A stretch of 64,000 nt of DNA from Pasteurella canis (GTDB lineage Bacteria; Pseudomonadota; Gammaproteobacteria; Enterobacterales; Pasteurellaceae), in the NCBI RefSeq assembly GCF_900454865.1, contig NZ_UGTV01000015.1, forward strand, positions 1,490,001-1,554,000. Direction: 5' to 3'. A program made the position numbers and the translations under genes. Shown piece after piece: positions 45,817 to 55,209 of this stretch; within the stretch, counting starts at the first letter, position 1, and each line of letters starts with the position of its first letter. The notes under the pieces were generated by a model. It was not told the origin of the DNA, did no database searches, and saw only the letters and a program-made list of their open reading frames with translations.

Positions 45817-48477
45817 TTATTCTGTGATCTGTGCAGAACGAAACGCTCGTAATACATTACCTAACTGTGCATTCTGCGTTGAGTTAATTTCTCGCCCTGC
45901 ACTGTGTCCAGCATTATTCACTGCAAAGTGCCCAAATGCGACTAACCAATCTAAACGATAGTTATCATCATAATTACTCGTTTGATCATTGAGTTTTGGC
46001 AATCCATTTTGTTGCTCAACTGGACGTTGTTCAAAAATCATTTGACCTTGTAACACACGGCTTGCTGGACGCTGTTCAATAGGTGTCTCTGCATAGCCTA
46101 GCCACGAAATAAAGTCTGCAATTGCAGTATTCATTGTAAAGACTTGGCGTTCTGCAAGTTGATCTCGCTTGCTACCACTGTTTTCATTACGTAACGCGAT
46201 TTGCGAAAGTTGTTCCTGAAGCTTCAATCTTGTTGCACCTGTCACTAGCTCATTCACTACATTCTCAATATTATCAGTCGAAAGGCCAAAATATTGCATC
46301 AGTTTATGATCTGATGTTAAGTTACGTAAATGACTGACCCAAGCTTTAAACACTGCTTGAGCAAAACGTGATTCTTCTACTTTTTCGACCGCACTTACTG
46401 TTGCAGTCATAGATGGAACTGGGTCACTAAACAAATCAAAGTCATCTGCAGGCGCATGACTAACTGACATTTCCTCTTGCTCAAACACATCGTCTAAATC
46501 GGAAAAATACAGTGATCGAATCGTTTCTTCAGGTAATTGTAATTGACGCAATAATTCACCCATTAGTAATGAACGTGGATTTTGTGGGTGAAGCTCTTTA
46601 GCCAATGCATTCGCTAACTGACGCTTTTTAGCCACTTCTTCTTCGCCATCACTCTGATACCAACTTGCAAAACGATTTTCTACAAAATGATGAATACGCT
46701 CGTTAAGTTGTTCAGTTAAACGATTTGCTTTCACTTCAGGTAATGCGATAGTTTCTAAATAATGACTAATACGCTTCATCCCACCATCATTCAATAACAG
46801 CATCGCTTCCCACGCCTCTTCTGGATTTGCAATATGTTTACGAATATCAGGATCTTGACAGAATGTACGTTTTAGTAATTCTAACTGTACCTTCTCATTT
46901 GGGTTAACACTCACTTCATTTTCACCTTCGACATTTAAGAAAGCGACTTTGAAACCTGGTTTGCGTACTAGAAAGACATTATCAAACGGCTTCCCATCTG
47001 ACCAATTATTAAACCACTCATAGTTACCAAAACGTTCTAAAATTGTTTGTTTTAATAATCCACCGGCACCCCAAGAAATTTTTAATAATTCTTCTTCCTT
47101 AGACAAGTCTTGACTAATGCGCATATCAAACATCGTAATTGCCCACAGCAAGCCTGGCTTACGCAGACCGCGTTGCTCAGGACTATCGCCTTGTGTTTTA
47201 TGAATCCAACGCTCAAGAACTGGACCAACGCTATTCACATCAGACTGTTTCGTTGAAGGAGTACAAACGATCAAAATGTTCATTTCTTGGCTGTCTGTAT
47301 AACGCTCAAATAAATAAGCTACTTTTCCACGTAAAATCAACTGAGAAACAGGATTGCCTTCTTTTACTTCTGCTAATGAAGTAATAGCTAAACGTCCACG
47401 ATAACCTGGAAAGTCTAATAGATCCACTCGCTCAACCGCAGGCACTCGTGTTGGATTAATCAACGGAAAGACGAGTTCTGCTGTTAGTGCGGTAAGTTCT
47501 GCTAAAGAAATACTAACAGGGGCGCCCACTTCCCCCGCATGATTTGGACGAACTTCAATTTCTTCATCACGATCTGTACCTAAGCGTTCTAACATATCGA
47601 CATTCATGATACTGTCTGCCTGCGATAACCCACCGTCAGCCGTTTCTTTTACAACGGCACTTAATGGTGCATATACACGCTCAGGATGGCCTAAACGTGA
47701 TAAGGATGTTGCAAATTGAATATAGATATCAGTTAACTCTTTAATCTCACCCCACAAGATGGAAAATAATTCACCACGTTCACGAATAGACAAATAAGGT
47801 GCAAGTTGCGTTGCATTTGCCCAATAATTGCCTTGTAAAACGGATAGCGACTTGCCAAAACTATCTTGCGCATAATCTTGCAAATCTACTACATCATCTT
47901 TACTGACACCAGACACTTCTATAGTAGCAACACGAGAATGTAATCCCTTAATTAAGCTATTAACTCGACTTTGTGTGATTTCGTAATCTACACGTTCTTT
48001 ATCAAAATCATTAAAATAAGAATTAACTAAAATTTTAGCGACTTCAATTTCACTAAATAAACGAAGTTCAAGTGGATAGCCTGCTACGCCTTTCGTTTCT
48101 TTACGTGTAAAACGTGTCACTAAGCCTGTGGCTTCTTTACCGCCACCTGGTGGATTAATATGCTTAATAAAATCCAGTTGTTTACCATCAAATAAAGTTT
48201 CTAATTTACCCCGTTCATCTGCTGCTAACGCAGAAATGAGGAATGACTTACCCGCTTGTGATAAACCAAAAAAACCTGCCGTAATAGGTTTATCAGAAAC
48301 TGCACCTAAACGTTTTGCGGTATTACGTAAGCGACGTAACTCCAAAATCAGACTCTCTGCTTCATTGTTTAAACGTACAACATTCGGGCGAACTTCATCA
48401 ATCCAATCAATTGCCGATTGTGATGCATTAAATACATCATCCCAAGATTGCACTAATTGTTTTGCTGTATTACTCAT
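45817..48477 (-). CDS. srfC: SrfC-family virulence factor, dynamin-like GTPase
   Basis: An 886-aa SrfC homologue. The N-terminal GTPase is apparent: P-loop GLSQAGKSF near residues 70-78, G3 motif LLDFPGYRG near residue 350, and a possible G4 AITMFD near residue 430. The distance between G1 and G3 is long, as in SrfC. The large helical remainder resembles dynamin-like membrane-remodelling proteins by size and layout only. In Salmonella srfC belongs to the srfABC operon linked to SsrB/PhoP control; its mechanism is not settled. The start overlaps the srfB stop by one base (TAATG), indicating equal production. Confidence 0.85.
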   Translation of the reverse strand: MSNTAKQLVQSWDDVFNASQSAIDWIDEVRPNVVRLNNEAESLILELRRLRNTAKRLGAVSDKPITAGFFGLSQAGKSFLISALAADERGKLETLFDGKQLDFIKHINPPGGGKEATGLVTRFTRKETKGVAGYPLELRLFSEIEVAKILVNSYFNDFDKERVDYEITQSRVNSLIKGLHSRVATIEVSGVSKDDVVDLQDYAQDSFGKSLSVLQGNYWANATQLAPYLSIRERGELFSILWGEIKELTDIYIQFATSLSRLGHPERVYAPLSAVVKETADGGLSQADSIMNVDMLERLGTDRDEEIEVRPNHAGEVGAPVSISLAELTALTAELVFPLINPTRVPAVERVDLLDFPGYRGRLAITSLAEVKEGNPVSQLILRGKVAYLFERYTDSQEMNILIVCTPSTKQSDVNSVGPVLERWIHKTQGDSPEQRGLRKPGLLWAITMFDMRISQDLSKEEELLKISWGAGGLLKQTILERFGNYEWFNNWSDGKPFDNVFLVRKPGFKVAFLNVEGENEVSVNPNEKVQLELLKRTFCQDPDIRKHIANPEEAWEAMLLLNDGGMKRISHYLETIALPEVKANRLTEQLNERIHHFVENRFASWYQSDGEEEVAKKRQLANALAKELHPQNPRSLLMGELLRQLQLPEETIRSLYFSDLDDVFEQEEMSVSHAPADDFDLFSDPVPSMTATVSAVEKVEESRFAQAVFKAWVSHLRNLTSDHKLMQYFGLSTDNIENVVNELVTGATRLKLQEQLSQIALRNENSGSKRDQLAERQVFTMNTAIADFISWLGYAETPIEQRPASRVLQGQMIFEQRPVEQQNGLPKLNDQTSNYDDNYRLDWLVAFGHFAVNNAGHSAGREINSTQNAQLGNVLRAFRSAQITE

Positions 48478-51400
48478 TATTTCTCCCGTTTAATGCTGCC
48501 AGTATCTAACCAGTAAAGACTGTCTTTTAAACCCGCATCTGTCATTGTATTTAACGTTAATTTAATTTGTGGTTCCCCAAGATCATTTCGTCTTAAACGT
48601 ACCGTTTTTTCACTGCCACTCATCGTCATCAACTTAGCACTTTCAATTTCAAAATGCTCAATACGCTCTTTTTGTTTTGATGCTAAACCTAGTGCTTTCT
48701 TGATACGTAATTTCACATTTAATACGCCACCATTCGCCAACTCACGATTTAATGCATCATCTTCAATAGTCAATAAATACAATGGTGTCGCGCTCCAACG
48801 TTCTACATTTAATTGACGGAAACCTAAACGTGCTAAACCACGTACTTCAAAATGTATATCTGGCAATTCATAATCAGTGTTATCAAGATCAATATCACGA
48901 TAATAAATGTTACTGTCTTTGATTACGTTATTGTTATCTAATAACCCCACATATTTAACCGTAGAATAGGCAATTAATGCAGTCGCTCGCAGATAAAAGT
49001 TTGGTAAGCGTTGATGTGTACTGAGAAAACATAGCATTGCACCAACAGACGCTGTGGTTTTTGGATCATCAATACGCCCTTGCTTGTGGAATGGATACCA
49101 GTTACCTGTACGATAATTATGTAATGGTAAAATACGCCCAACTGGTAAAGGTAAACGTGAACGGAAAAATGCCTGCACACCAGGTAAGCGTGATGGACGA
49201 CCTGTTAATAGTAATACATCACATTGATAGCAATTAATGACTTCACATAATGCATTAAATGTTTTACAAATATCATAATAGTCGCCGCGTACGAAACGGT
49301 TATGAATCTCACGTAAATTCACTTCAATTGGTAAATCCAAAATACTGAAATGTGGATCATTTAATTCTCGACGAATTGGCTCATTAATATAATCCAACAC
49401 ATTTTCAGTCGGCGCCTCTACTTCACTTAACAAAGAGCAAAATGTTAGATCACTAATGCTCGCTTCGCTGTAATAAGGATCAAAATTTTCATACTCTTTC
49501 AATACACGTAAACCAATTGGCATGAATACTTGCAGTGTCAATTGCTGACGCAATAACTTATCTTGCACAGAACGCTCTTCTGAGCCAATTAATTTTGACA
49601 AAATCGAATCAGGTTCGACAATGCCTTTTTCTTTCAGACCTTTTGCTAATGCATTCACCACAACATCACGAATGATATCAAGTAGAATGTCATCACCTGC
49701 TACTTTAAAACCATCACGGAAGCGTTGAGTTGGTACGATATGTGCATTACTGCCACCATGATGATTATGGCTGCCATAATCTAAGGCATAGTCATTGATC
49801 ACTAAATCCGTCGTACCACCGCCAATGTCAACTGTCGCAATAGTAATCGATTCTTTCTTCAAGTTATCACGACGTCTTAATGCAGCAATAAATTCCTCTG
49901 GACGACCACCATAATTATTTTGCGTTTCATTAAAGAAATACACGACTTGACCACAAGTTGCTTCGTCCCATTGAATCACCACTTCTGGTAACATTGGCCA
50001 ATAACGTTCGCGACTTTCTTTTGAGTCGAAGTTTAAATCGTCATCACTTTTATCCCAGCCTAAACTTTTCCACACTAGACCAATAGCTTGATACACGCTA
50101 TTACGGAAAATTTCACGCTCAGGTTTCGGCATTGCAGGTGGCACAGTTAAGATAATTGAACGTAAATAACGTGGTGTACGAGAATGTTCTAGCTTAGCAC
50201 GCTGCGTTGGACTATTAATCTGTGCAAGTGCATGCATTAACACTTCAGATAACATGAAAGTCATCAATGAACTACGTGAGTATTTTGGATGAAAAACTGG
50301 AATTTTACGTTCAAATTCATCATCAATATTGTCATCAAGAATATGTAATGCTTCACCATATTCATTAATTAGACCAGATAACGGTTCTGCAGTGGCATGG
50401 GGTTCGTGATCAGTTTTCACATAAGCACTATTAAAACGCCAGCCTTGTCCATATTGTTCTACATCCCATAAATAACGTTTTGGGCTGGATAAACCAGTTG
50501 AACCTTCATTACCATTACGACGGCTTGCTAAACGTGCGGCTTCTTTACCTACACGTCCTATTGTTGCCCATTGGAAAGCATCACGACGACCACTCTGTAC
50601 AGAAAAGTGCTCTTTACCAAAGAATGCTTGTGCAAATTCAACTCGACTTTCAAATGGCTCATTATAAACTCGCTCTGGACTGCTAAGATCACGTAGCTCT
50701 AATTCATAACGCTTTTTCAACCCATCTTTTTCTTGCTTATGATCCTCAATCAAAATACCACAAGTACGTGAGTTACCTACATCTAACACCATATCCACAG
50801 GGATAGCTTCAACAATATCATCCGCTTTTTTAGATACAACTTTAATATTAGGTATAGTTAAACAGGTGCCTAAAATTGCTAAAATATTTAAATAATGAGC
50901 TTGGTGATTTTTTAATTTCAGCGCATCAGATAACTCTTCAAAATCCGTTAAACGAATTAAATGGGCTTGCTCTTTAAAAATCTCTAACAACCACTCATTG
51001 ACCCATTTAAAATCTAAAAACCACGACATTTGATTTGATTGATGAGCCAAACCAAACACCACTCCAGATCGAACATCTTCTTCGGTTGGCGCTAAGTACG
51101 CCACATTCTGACTGTTTGGAAACACTTTTGTATCAAATGCAAAAGTAATACGATGAGTATGACCATCTTGATCTGGCTGTTCTAATTGAACTATACGTGC
51201 ACGCGCCCAGTTATATGGGCCTTCGTCAAAACGATCAGGTGGTACAGTGCGTAAAAATGGAATAGGTAACCAAATTCCATCAAACAATGTAAATGAATGT
51301 TCTACGCTAATATCTTGTTCTGGTGTCACAATGCGACCAGGTTGGGTTGGATCGTAATAACCATCACGAACTTTATCTTCAATTAAACGACGTAATGGAC

Positions 51401-51551
51401 CATTTTCACCAGAGGAAATAAAATAACCGCTGCTAATATCACGCCATGCTCTTTCTTTCCAGTCAATTTTCAATCCAAAATCAATAAACTGAATCCCACT
51501 ATTCATCACTAGCGAGACTTCTTTGCCCAAATAATGTAATTCTGGAAGCAT
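48477..51551 (-). CDS. srfB: SrfB-family virulence factor, actin/Hsp70-like ATPase
   Basis: A 1024-aa SrfB homologue. Residues 270-850 carry an actin/Hsp70-type nucleotide site: phosphate-1 loop LDVGNSRTCGILI near residue 277, phosphate-2 loop ATVDIGGGTTDLV near residue 577, and adenosine loop LLTGRPSRLPGV near residue 785. The N-terminal quarter and C-terminal beta-rich region are specific to SrfB. It is cytoplasmic with no signal or membrane helix. It lies 23 bp after the srfA-like gene and shares one base with srfC, the conserved srfABC order. An ATPase next to a large GTPase suggests assembly or disassembly of a complex. Confidence 0.87.
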   Translation of the reverse strand: MLPELHYLGKEVSLVMNSGIQFIDFGLKIDWKERAWRDISSGYFISSGENGPLRRLIEDKVRDGYYDPTQPGRIVTPEQDISVEHSFTLFDGIWLPIPFLRTVPPDRFDEGPYNWARARIVQLEQPDQDGHTHRITFAFDTKVFPNSQNVAYLAPTEEDVRSGVVFGLAHQSNQMSWFLDFKWVNEWLLEIFKEQAHLIRLTDFEELSDALKLKNHQAHYLNILAILGTCLTIPNIKVVSKKADDIVEAIPVDMVLDVGNSRTCGILIEDHKQEKDGLKKRYELELRDLSSPERVYNEPFESRVEFAQAFFGKEHFSVQSGRRDAFQWATIGRVGKEAARLASRRNGNEGSTGLSSPKRYLWDVEQYGQGWRFNSAYVKTDHEPHATAEPLSGLINEYGEALHILDDNIDDEFERKIPVFHPKYSRSSLMTFMLSEVLMHALAQINSPTQRAKLEHSRTPRYLRSIILTVPPAMPKPEREIFRNSVYQAIGLVWKSLGWDKSDDDLNFDSKESRERYWPMLPEVVIQWDEATCGQVVYFFNETQNNYGGRPEEFIAALRRRDNLKKESITIATVDIGGGTTDLVINDYALDYGSHNHHGGSNAHIVPTQRFRDGFKVAGDDILLDIIRDVVVNALAKGLKEKGIVEPDSILSKLIGSEERSVQDKLLRQQLTLQVFMPIGLRVLKEYENFDPYYSEASISDLTFCSLLSEVEAPTENVLDYINEPIRRELNDPHFSILDLPIEVNLREIHNRFVRGDYYDICKTFNALCEVINCYQCDVLLLTGRPSRLPGVQAFFRSRLPLPVGRILPLHNYRTGNWYPFHKQGRIDDPKTTASVGAMLCFLSTHQRLPNFYLRATALIAYSTVKYVGLLDNNNVIKDSNIYYRDIDLDNTDYELPDIHFEVRGLARLGFRQLNVERWSATPLYLLTIEDDALNRELANGGVLNVKLRIKKALGLASKQKERIEHFEIESAKLMTMSGSEKTVRLRRNDLGEPQIKLTLNTMTDAGLKDSLYWLDTGSIKREK

Positions 51552-51574
51552 TTTTATTCTCTCTTATTGTTAAA

Positions 51575-53182
51575 TTAATTTGTTTTCATCGACATTGGGA
51601 AACGCTGACCTCTACCGTATTCCCCTTCGCAATCCGCAGAGCCACTTGCATCAGGTTTACACTTAACATTAGGCAATTGATATGTAGAACCATCACTACA
51701 TTTCGCAATACCTGTATTGCCAATATTTAAACTCCCCCCTTGCATAGCAGCGTTCACATCACCCACACACTGTATGCCGTCCCCTCGCTCTACACGAACT
51801 TGTCCTTTTCCTTTTTCAAATTCATATTTTAAACGCAAAGGTTTACCCGTACTTTTATCTTGAATACCTGCTCCAGCATTCCACTGACCATTCAGAAAAT
51901 CAACATTACCACTTTTGGCACTTTCAGCTGGAATTTGCAATGGTTGATTTGTCGTCTGATGTTCAGACTGCGTCTTTTGTAACAGATCTCGTGTTGCTAA
52001 ATCATCTGTAGGGGCTTTTTCTGGTAGAGTTTGTGGCTCTAACGCTGTTTTCTCTACACTGTCTTTGTTATTATCTACTTGATTTAATTTATCATTAGTT
52101 GAATCTAGCTCAGGCAATACGGCTTTATCTGCAGACTCTGGCTGATTGCTTTCTACTACATCAGAACTTTTTGCTACCTCACTACGACTGTTCAAGACTG
52201 TTTGATTGACATCAGCTCCAACGACTTTTTTATTTGGATCGACATAATGAACTAACTCACATTTATCTGTTAGCTGTGTTGGTAACTGATTTAATTTTTC
52301 AATTAAGTGCGGCTCAGTAACTGCTTTTTTATTAACATCAGCAATCCAATTACCATTTAAAAAACGATATGAAATACCCTCAAAGCAAACCCGACGTTCT
52401 ACACTAGGCGCTTTAACTTTGCTCGTATCCGAAGAAGTAGCAGCGACTTCAACCTTAGGCGCCCAACAACCACGCAAAAAGAACAATGCTAATAATCCCA
52501 ATAATAAAAGCGGCAATAACCACAGTAACCAGCGCCACCAAGGTTTCTTTTCCTCAATAATAGGTGTAGGCTCAACCAAATCCGTCACAATAGGAGTAGG
52601 CTCACGTACAACAGGCTTTAAACTTAAAAATGGATTACCATAAAGTTCTGTATTTTTTTCAACAAATCCCCAAAACGTAATTACGGGTTTATTATTCACT
52701 AAATAAACATATTCAGGACTTGGAAAACGAAGGGCTTTTAAATTATCAGGATCACTAATATCTGAAGGATTATTATTGCCACATAATAAACGAGAGAAGA
52801 GAAGAAGATCGCCTTGTAAGTTATCTGTATTTTTTAATTTTAAGCCAAATTGCAACATTGCTTGTTCAAACTGACTTAACTCAGTGAATGCCGCCGCACG
52901 CTCCTCATCTGTCGCAGCGGTCCAAGGGATAATCATATATTTTCCATCGGGACGTTCTGACTCAAATGGTACATACCAATCAATCTGGCTCCCCTGATCA
53001 TTACGCTGTGGAATCGCAAGATAGTTAGCAAATGTTTTACCAATATTTTTATTATCCGCCTCTTTCACTCTGAACTTAATCGCCTCACGTAATTGTGATG
53101 CGACAGCATATACAGGTGTACCATCTTGCCCAAGTGCGGTGTAATTTTTCACATCACCGCTACGTAATAAAGCACTTAACAT
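51575..53182 (-). CDS. srfA: SrfA-family membrane protein
   Basis: A 535-aa protein and first gene of the operon. Its cytoplasmic N-domain of about 190 residues (IDWYVPFESE, YLVNNKPVITFWGF) is related to the N-domains of the two vWA proteins at the other end of the operon. One membrane helix follows near residue 220 (WLLWLLPLLLLGLLALFFL), then a Cys-containing periplasmic region, a Ser/Asp/Lys/Thr-rich linker, and a C-terminal Gly-rich beta domain (GQWNAGAGIQ, DGIQCVGDV, GIAKCSDGSTY, SADCEGEYGRGQRF) with paired cysteines. Order with srfB and srfC supports the SrfA assignment. The ribosome-binding site is AAGGAT. Confidence 0.8.
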   Translation of the reverse strand: MLSALLRSGDVKNYTALGQDGTPVYAVASQLREAIKFRVKEADNKNIGKTFANYLAIPQRNDQGSQIDWYVPFESERPDGKYMIIPWTAATDEERAAAFTELSQFEQAMLQFGLKLKNTDNLQGDLLLFSRLLCGNNNPSDISDPDNLKALRFPSPEYVYLVNNKPVITFWGFVEKNTELYGNPFLSLKPVVREPTPIVTDLVEPTPIIEEKKPWWRWLLWLLPLLLLGLLALFFLRGCWAPKVEVAATSSDTSKVKAPSVERRVCFEGISYRFLNGNWIADVNKKAVTEPHLIEKLNQLPTQLTDKCELVHYVDPNKKVVGADVNQTVLNSRSEVAKSSDVVESNQPESADKAVLPELDSTNDKLNQVDNNKDSVEKTALEPQTLPEKAPTDDLATRDLLQKTQSEHQTTNQPLQIPAESAKSGNVDFLNGQWNAGAGIQDKSTGKPLRLKYEFEKGKGQVRVERGDGIQCVGDVNAAMQGGSLNIGNTGIAKCSDGSTYQLPNVKCKPDASGSADCEGEYGRGQRFPMSMKTN

Positions 53183-53490
53183 AGATTATCCTTGCTCAAG
53201 TTGATTGCAATCAGTACAAAAAAATTATAAATATTGCACTACATTTGAAGGATTTTAATAATCTTGCTGCAGAAATGCAAAGAATTTGTGCTTTTTTAAA
53301 TCACTCAGATTTGTATTGATATCAATGATCTAAAAATGAAAAGAGGAAATTTATAACACTTATATTTTATACTCTTTCTCTATTTTGGAAGAAATTTCAC
53401 AAAATCAGCAAAAAGCACTTGATACTGTTTATTCATACAGTTAATATACATACCAAATTCTGATGATGATTTTTTATTGAGGATTCAACA
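53183..53490. promoter_or_regulatory. Divergent control region between srfA and recA
   Basis: This 308-bp AT-rich gap holds no gene. Toward srfA the best element is a consensus -10, TATAAT, at 53229-53224 on the minus strand, about 42 bp before the start codon, without a good -35 partner, which may mean activator dependence. Toward recA it holds a near-consensus promoter with LexA box. An uptake-signal core lies nearby inside srfA (53132-53140). Confidence 0.55.
53419..53447 (+). promoter_or_regulatory. recA promoter with LexA (SOS) box
   Basis: TTGATA (53419-53424) and TAATAT (53442-53447) are spaced by 17 bp. Between them lies TACTGTTTATTCATACAGTT (53423-53442), which has the SOS consensus CTGT-N8-ACAG. 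Bound LexA would cover the promoter spacer, giving tight DNA-damage induction of recA. Confidence 0.95.
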
Positions 53491-54549
53491 ATGGCAACAA
53501 AAGAAGAAAAAAATAAAGCTCTGGCTGCAGCATTAGGCCAAATTGAAAAACAATTTGGTAAAGGTTCAATCATGAAATTGGGTGACACACAAGCCTTGGA
53601 TGTTGAAGCGGTCTCAACAGGCTCATTAAGTCTAGACGTTGCACTAGGCATCGGCGGTTTGCCAATGGGACGTATTGTTGAAATTTTCGGACCAGAATCT
53701 TCGGGTAAAACAACATTAACCCTTTCAGTTATTGCTCAAGCCCAAAAAGAAGGTAAAACTTGTGCATTTATTGATGCAGAACATGCGCTAGATCCTATTT
53801 ATGCTGCTAAATTAGGGGTGAATGTCAATGAGTTATTAGTATCGCAGCCTGATAATGGCGAACAAGCGTTAGAGATTTGTGATGCATTAGTACGCTCAGG
53901 TGCCGTTGATGTCATTATTGTTGACTCTGTTGCAGCATTAACACCAAAAGCTGAAATTGAAGGTGAAATGGGTGACTCCCACATGGGATTACAAGCACGT
54001 TTAATGTCACAAGCGTTACGTAAACTCACGGGGCAAATTAAAAATTCAAATTGCTTAGTGGTTTTCATCAACCAAATTCGTATGAAGATTGGTGTGATGT
54101 TTGGTAACCCTGAAACAACAACAGGTGGTAACGCATTAAAATTCTATGCATCTGTTCGCTTAGATATTCGCCGCACAGGCTCGATTAAAGATGGTGAAGA
54201 AGTGATAGGTAACGAAACGAGAGTAAAAGTAGTCAAAAATAAAGTTGCCGCACCATTCCGTCAAGTAGACTTTCAAATCCTTTATGGACAGGGTATCTCT
54301 AAAACAGGAGAACTTATCGAGCTTGGTGTGAAACACAAATTAGTCGATAAATCGGGTGCTTGGTATGCTTACAATGGTGAAAAGATTGGCCAAGGTAAAG
54401 CTAATGCAATGAAATGGTTAGAGGAACATCCTGAAGAAGCATTAGCACTCGAAACTAAGCTACGCAACGAATTATTAGCAAATCCAGAAAAAGTACTTGC
54501 AGCAGATATTGCAGAGCAAAACAACGAGCAAATAGACTCAGAGTACTAA
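53491..54549 (+). CDS. recA: Recombinase RecA
   Basis: A 352-aa recombinase that forms filaments on single-stranded DNA for homologous recombination and triggers LexA self-cleavage; in this family it also integrates DNA taken up by transformation. Walker A is GPESSGKTT near residues 67-75, Walker B is [12 protein letters not shown] near residue 145, and the RecA signature is ALKFYASVR near residue 215. The C-terminal tail is acidic. The ATG lies 43 bp downstream of the predicted -10. A paired uptake-signal terminator follows, then recX. Confidence 0.98.
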   Translation: MATKEEKNKALAAALGQIEKQFGKGSIMKLGDTQALDVEAVSTGSLSLDVALGIGGLPMGRIVEIFGPESSGKTTLTLSVIAQAQKEGKTCAFIDAEHALDPIYAAKLGVNVNELLVSQPDNGEQALEICDALVRSGAVDVIIVDSVAALTPKAEIEGEMGDSHMGLQARLMSQALRKLTGQIKNSNCLVVFINQIRMKIGVMFGNPETTTGGNALKFYASVRLDIRRTGSIKDGEEVIGNETRVKVVKNKVAAPFRQVDFQILYGQGISKTGELIELGVKHKLVDKSGAWYAYNGEKIGQGKANAMKWLEEHPEEALALETKLRNELLANPEKVLAADIAEQNNEQIDSEY

Positions 54550-54578
54550 TCAATAACTGCGAGTAATCAAAATGAAAT

Positions 54579-54619
54579 AAAGTGCGGTTAAAATTTGCAA
54601 AAAAGTAACCGCACTTTTT
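54579..54619 (+). terminator. Terminator formed by two inverted uptake-signal cores, recA-recX
   Basis: AAAGTGCGGTTA (54579-54590) and TAACCGCACTTT (54606-54617) form a 12-bp stem around an A-rich 15-nt loop, followed by T residues. Both arms are perfect copies of the Haemophilus-type DNA uptake core. Paired inverted uptake signals acting as terminators are well known in this family. It would reduce read-through from recA into recX. Confidence 0.93.
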
Positions 54620-54666
54620 ATTTGTCAGCTAAGCTTTATTACAAGATCGCTTACAGGGAAAACTAG

Positions 54667-55116
54667 ATGTCATCAACTGCACTTAATTATGTCATCAATT
54701 TATTAGCACGCCGTGAATATAGTGAATTTGAAATTCGCTGTAAAATGCAAGAAAAATGTTTTACTGAGTTAGAAATTGATGAAGTGTTAAGTTATTGCCA
54801 ACAAAAAAATTGGCAAAATGATCAACGTTTTACTGAAAACTATCTCGTTTTTCGTTCACAACGAGGTTATGGACTTAACCGAATCAAACAAGAATTACAG
54901 CAATTAAAAGGGATCAGTTCAGATGTCATTCAACAAGCTTTAGATGAAGCTGGAATTAATTGGTCCGAATTAGCCTTAACTGTATTACGTAAGAAGTTTC
55001 CTCAATTCGCTACTATTTCTGAAGTAAAAATGAAACAAAAAGTATGGCGTTACATGCTTTCTCATGGTTTTAAGCAAGAGGATTTTTCTCACTACATCAA
55101 TAATGAAATAGAATAA
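54667..55116 (+). CDS. recX: RecA regulator RecX
   Basis: A 149-aa helical RecX protein, which caps or dissolves RecA filaments and limits recombinase activity. Family landmarks are LLARREYSEFEIRCKMQEK near the start, the QKNWQNDQRFTENYLVFRSQRGYGLNRIKQEL segment (in two RecX repeats), and KQKVWRYMLSHGFKQEDF at the end. It sits 117 bp downstream of recA beyond the uptake-signal terminator, the conserved recA-recX arrangement with lower recX expression. Confidence 0.93.
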   Translation: MSSTALNYVINLLARREYSEFEIRCKMQEKCFTELEIDEVLSYCQQKNWQNDQRFTENYLVFRSQRGYGLNRIKQELQQLKGISSDVIQQALDEAGINWSELALTVLRKKFPQFATISEVKMKQKVWRYMLSHGFKQEDFSHYINNEIE

Positions 55117-55127
55117 TATAAAAAAAT

Positions 55128-55152
55128 AAGGCAGATCATCTGAATCTGCCTT
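55128..55152 (-). terminator. Hairpin between convergent recX and hemY
   Basis: The stem AAGGCAGAT and ATCTGCCTT with a 7-nt loop is followed by ATTTTTTTATATT on the minus strand, so it terminates the leftward hem operon well. On the plus strand the tail ACAAG is poor. The stop of hemY is 58 bp away. Confidence 0.85.
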
Positions 55153-55209
55153 ACAAGTCAAACTTACTTATTTCTTAACAAGATCGTATCCAATACATTT
55201 ATCTTGTAC

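Noticed and set aside
35136..53182. A type VI secretion system
   Set aside because: Only the TagQRST-like and vWA accessory parts are present; no sheath, Hcp, VgrG, ClpV, TssJLM or baseplate gene is in the window.
20177..53182. A recently acquired genomic island spanning cas and Srf-Tag genes
   Set aside because: No integrase, tRNA, insertion sequence or direct repeat borders were found; mutS lies between the two blocks and uptake signals are spread evenly.
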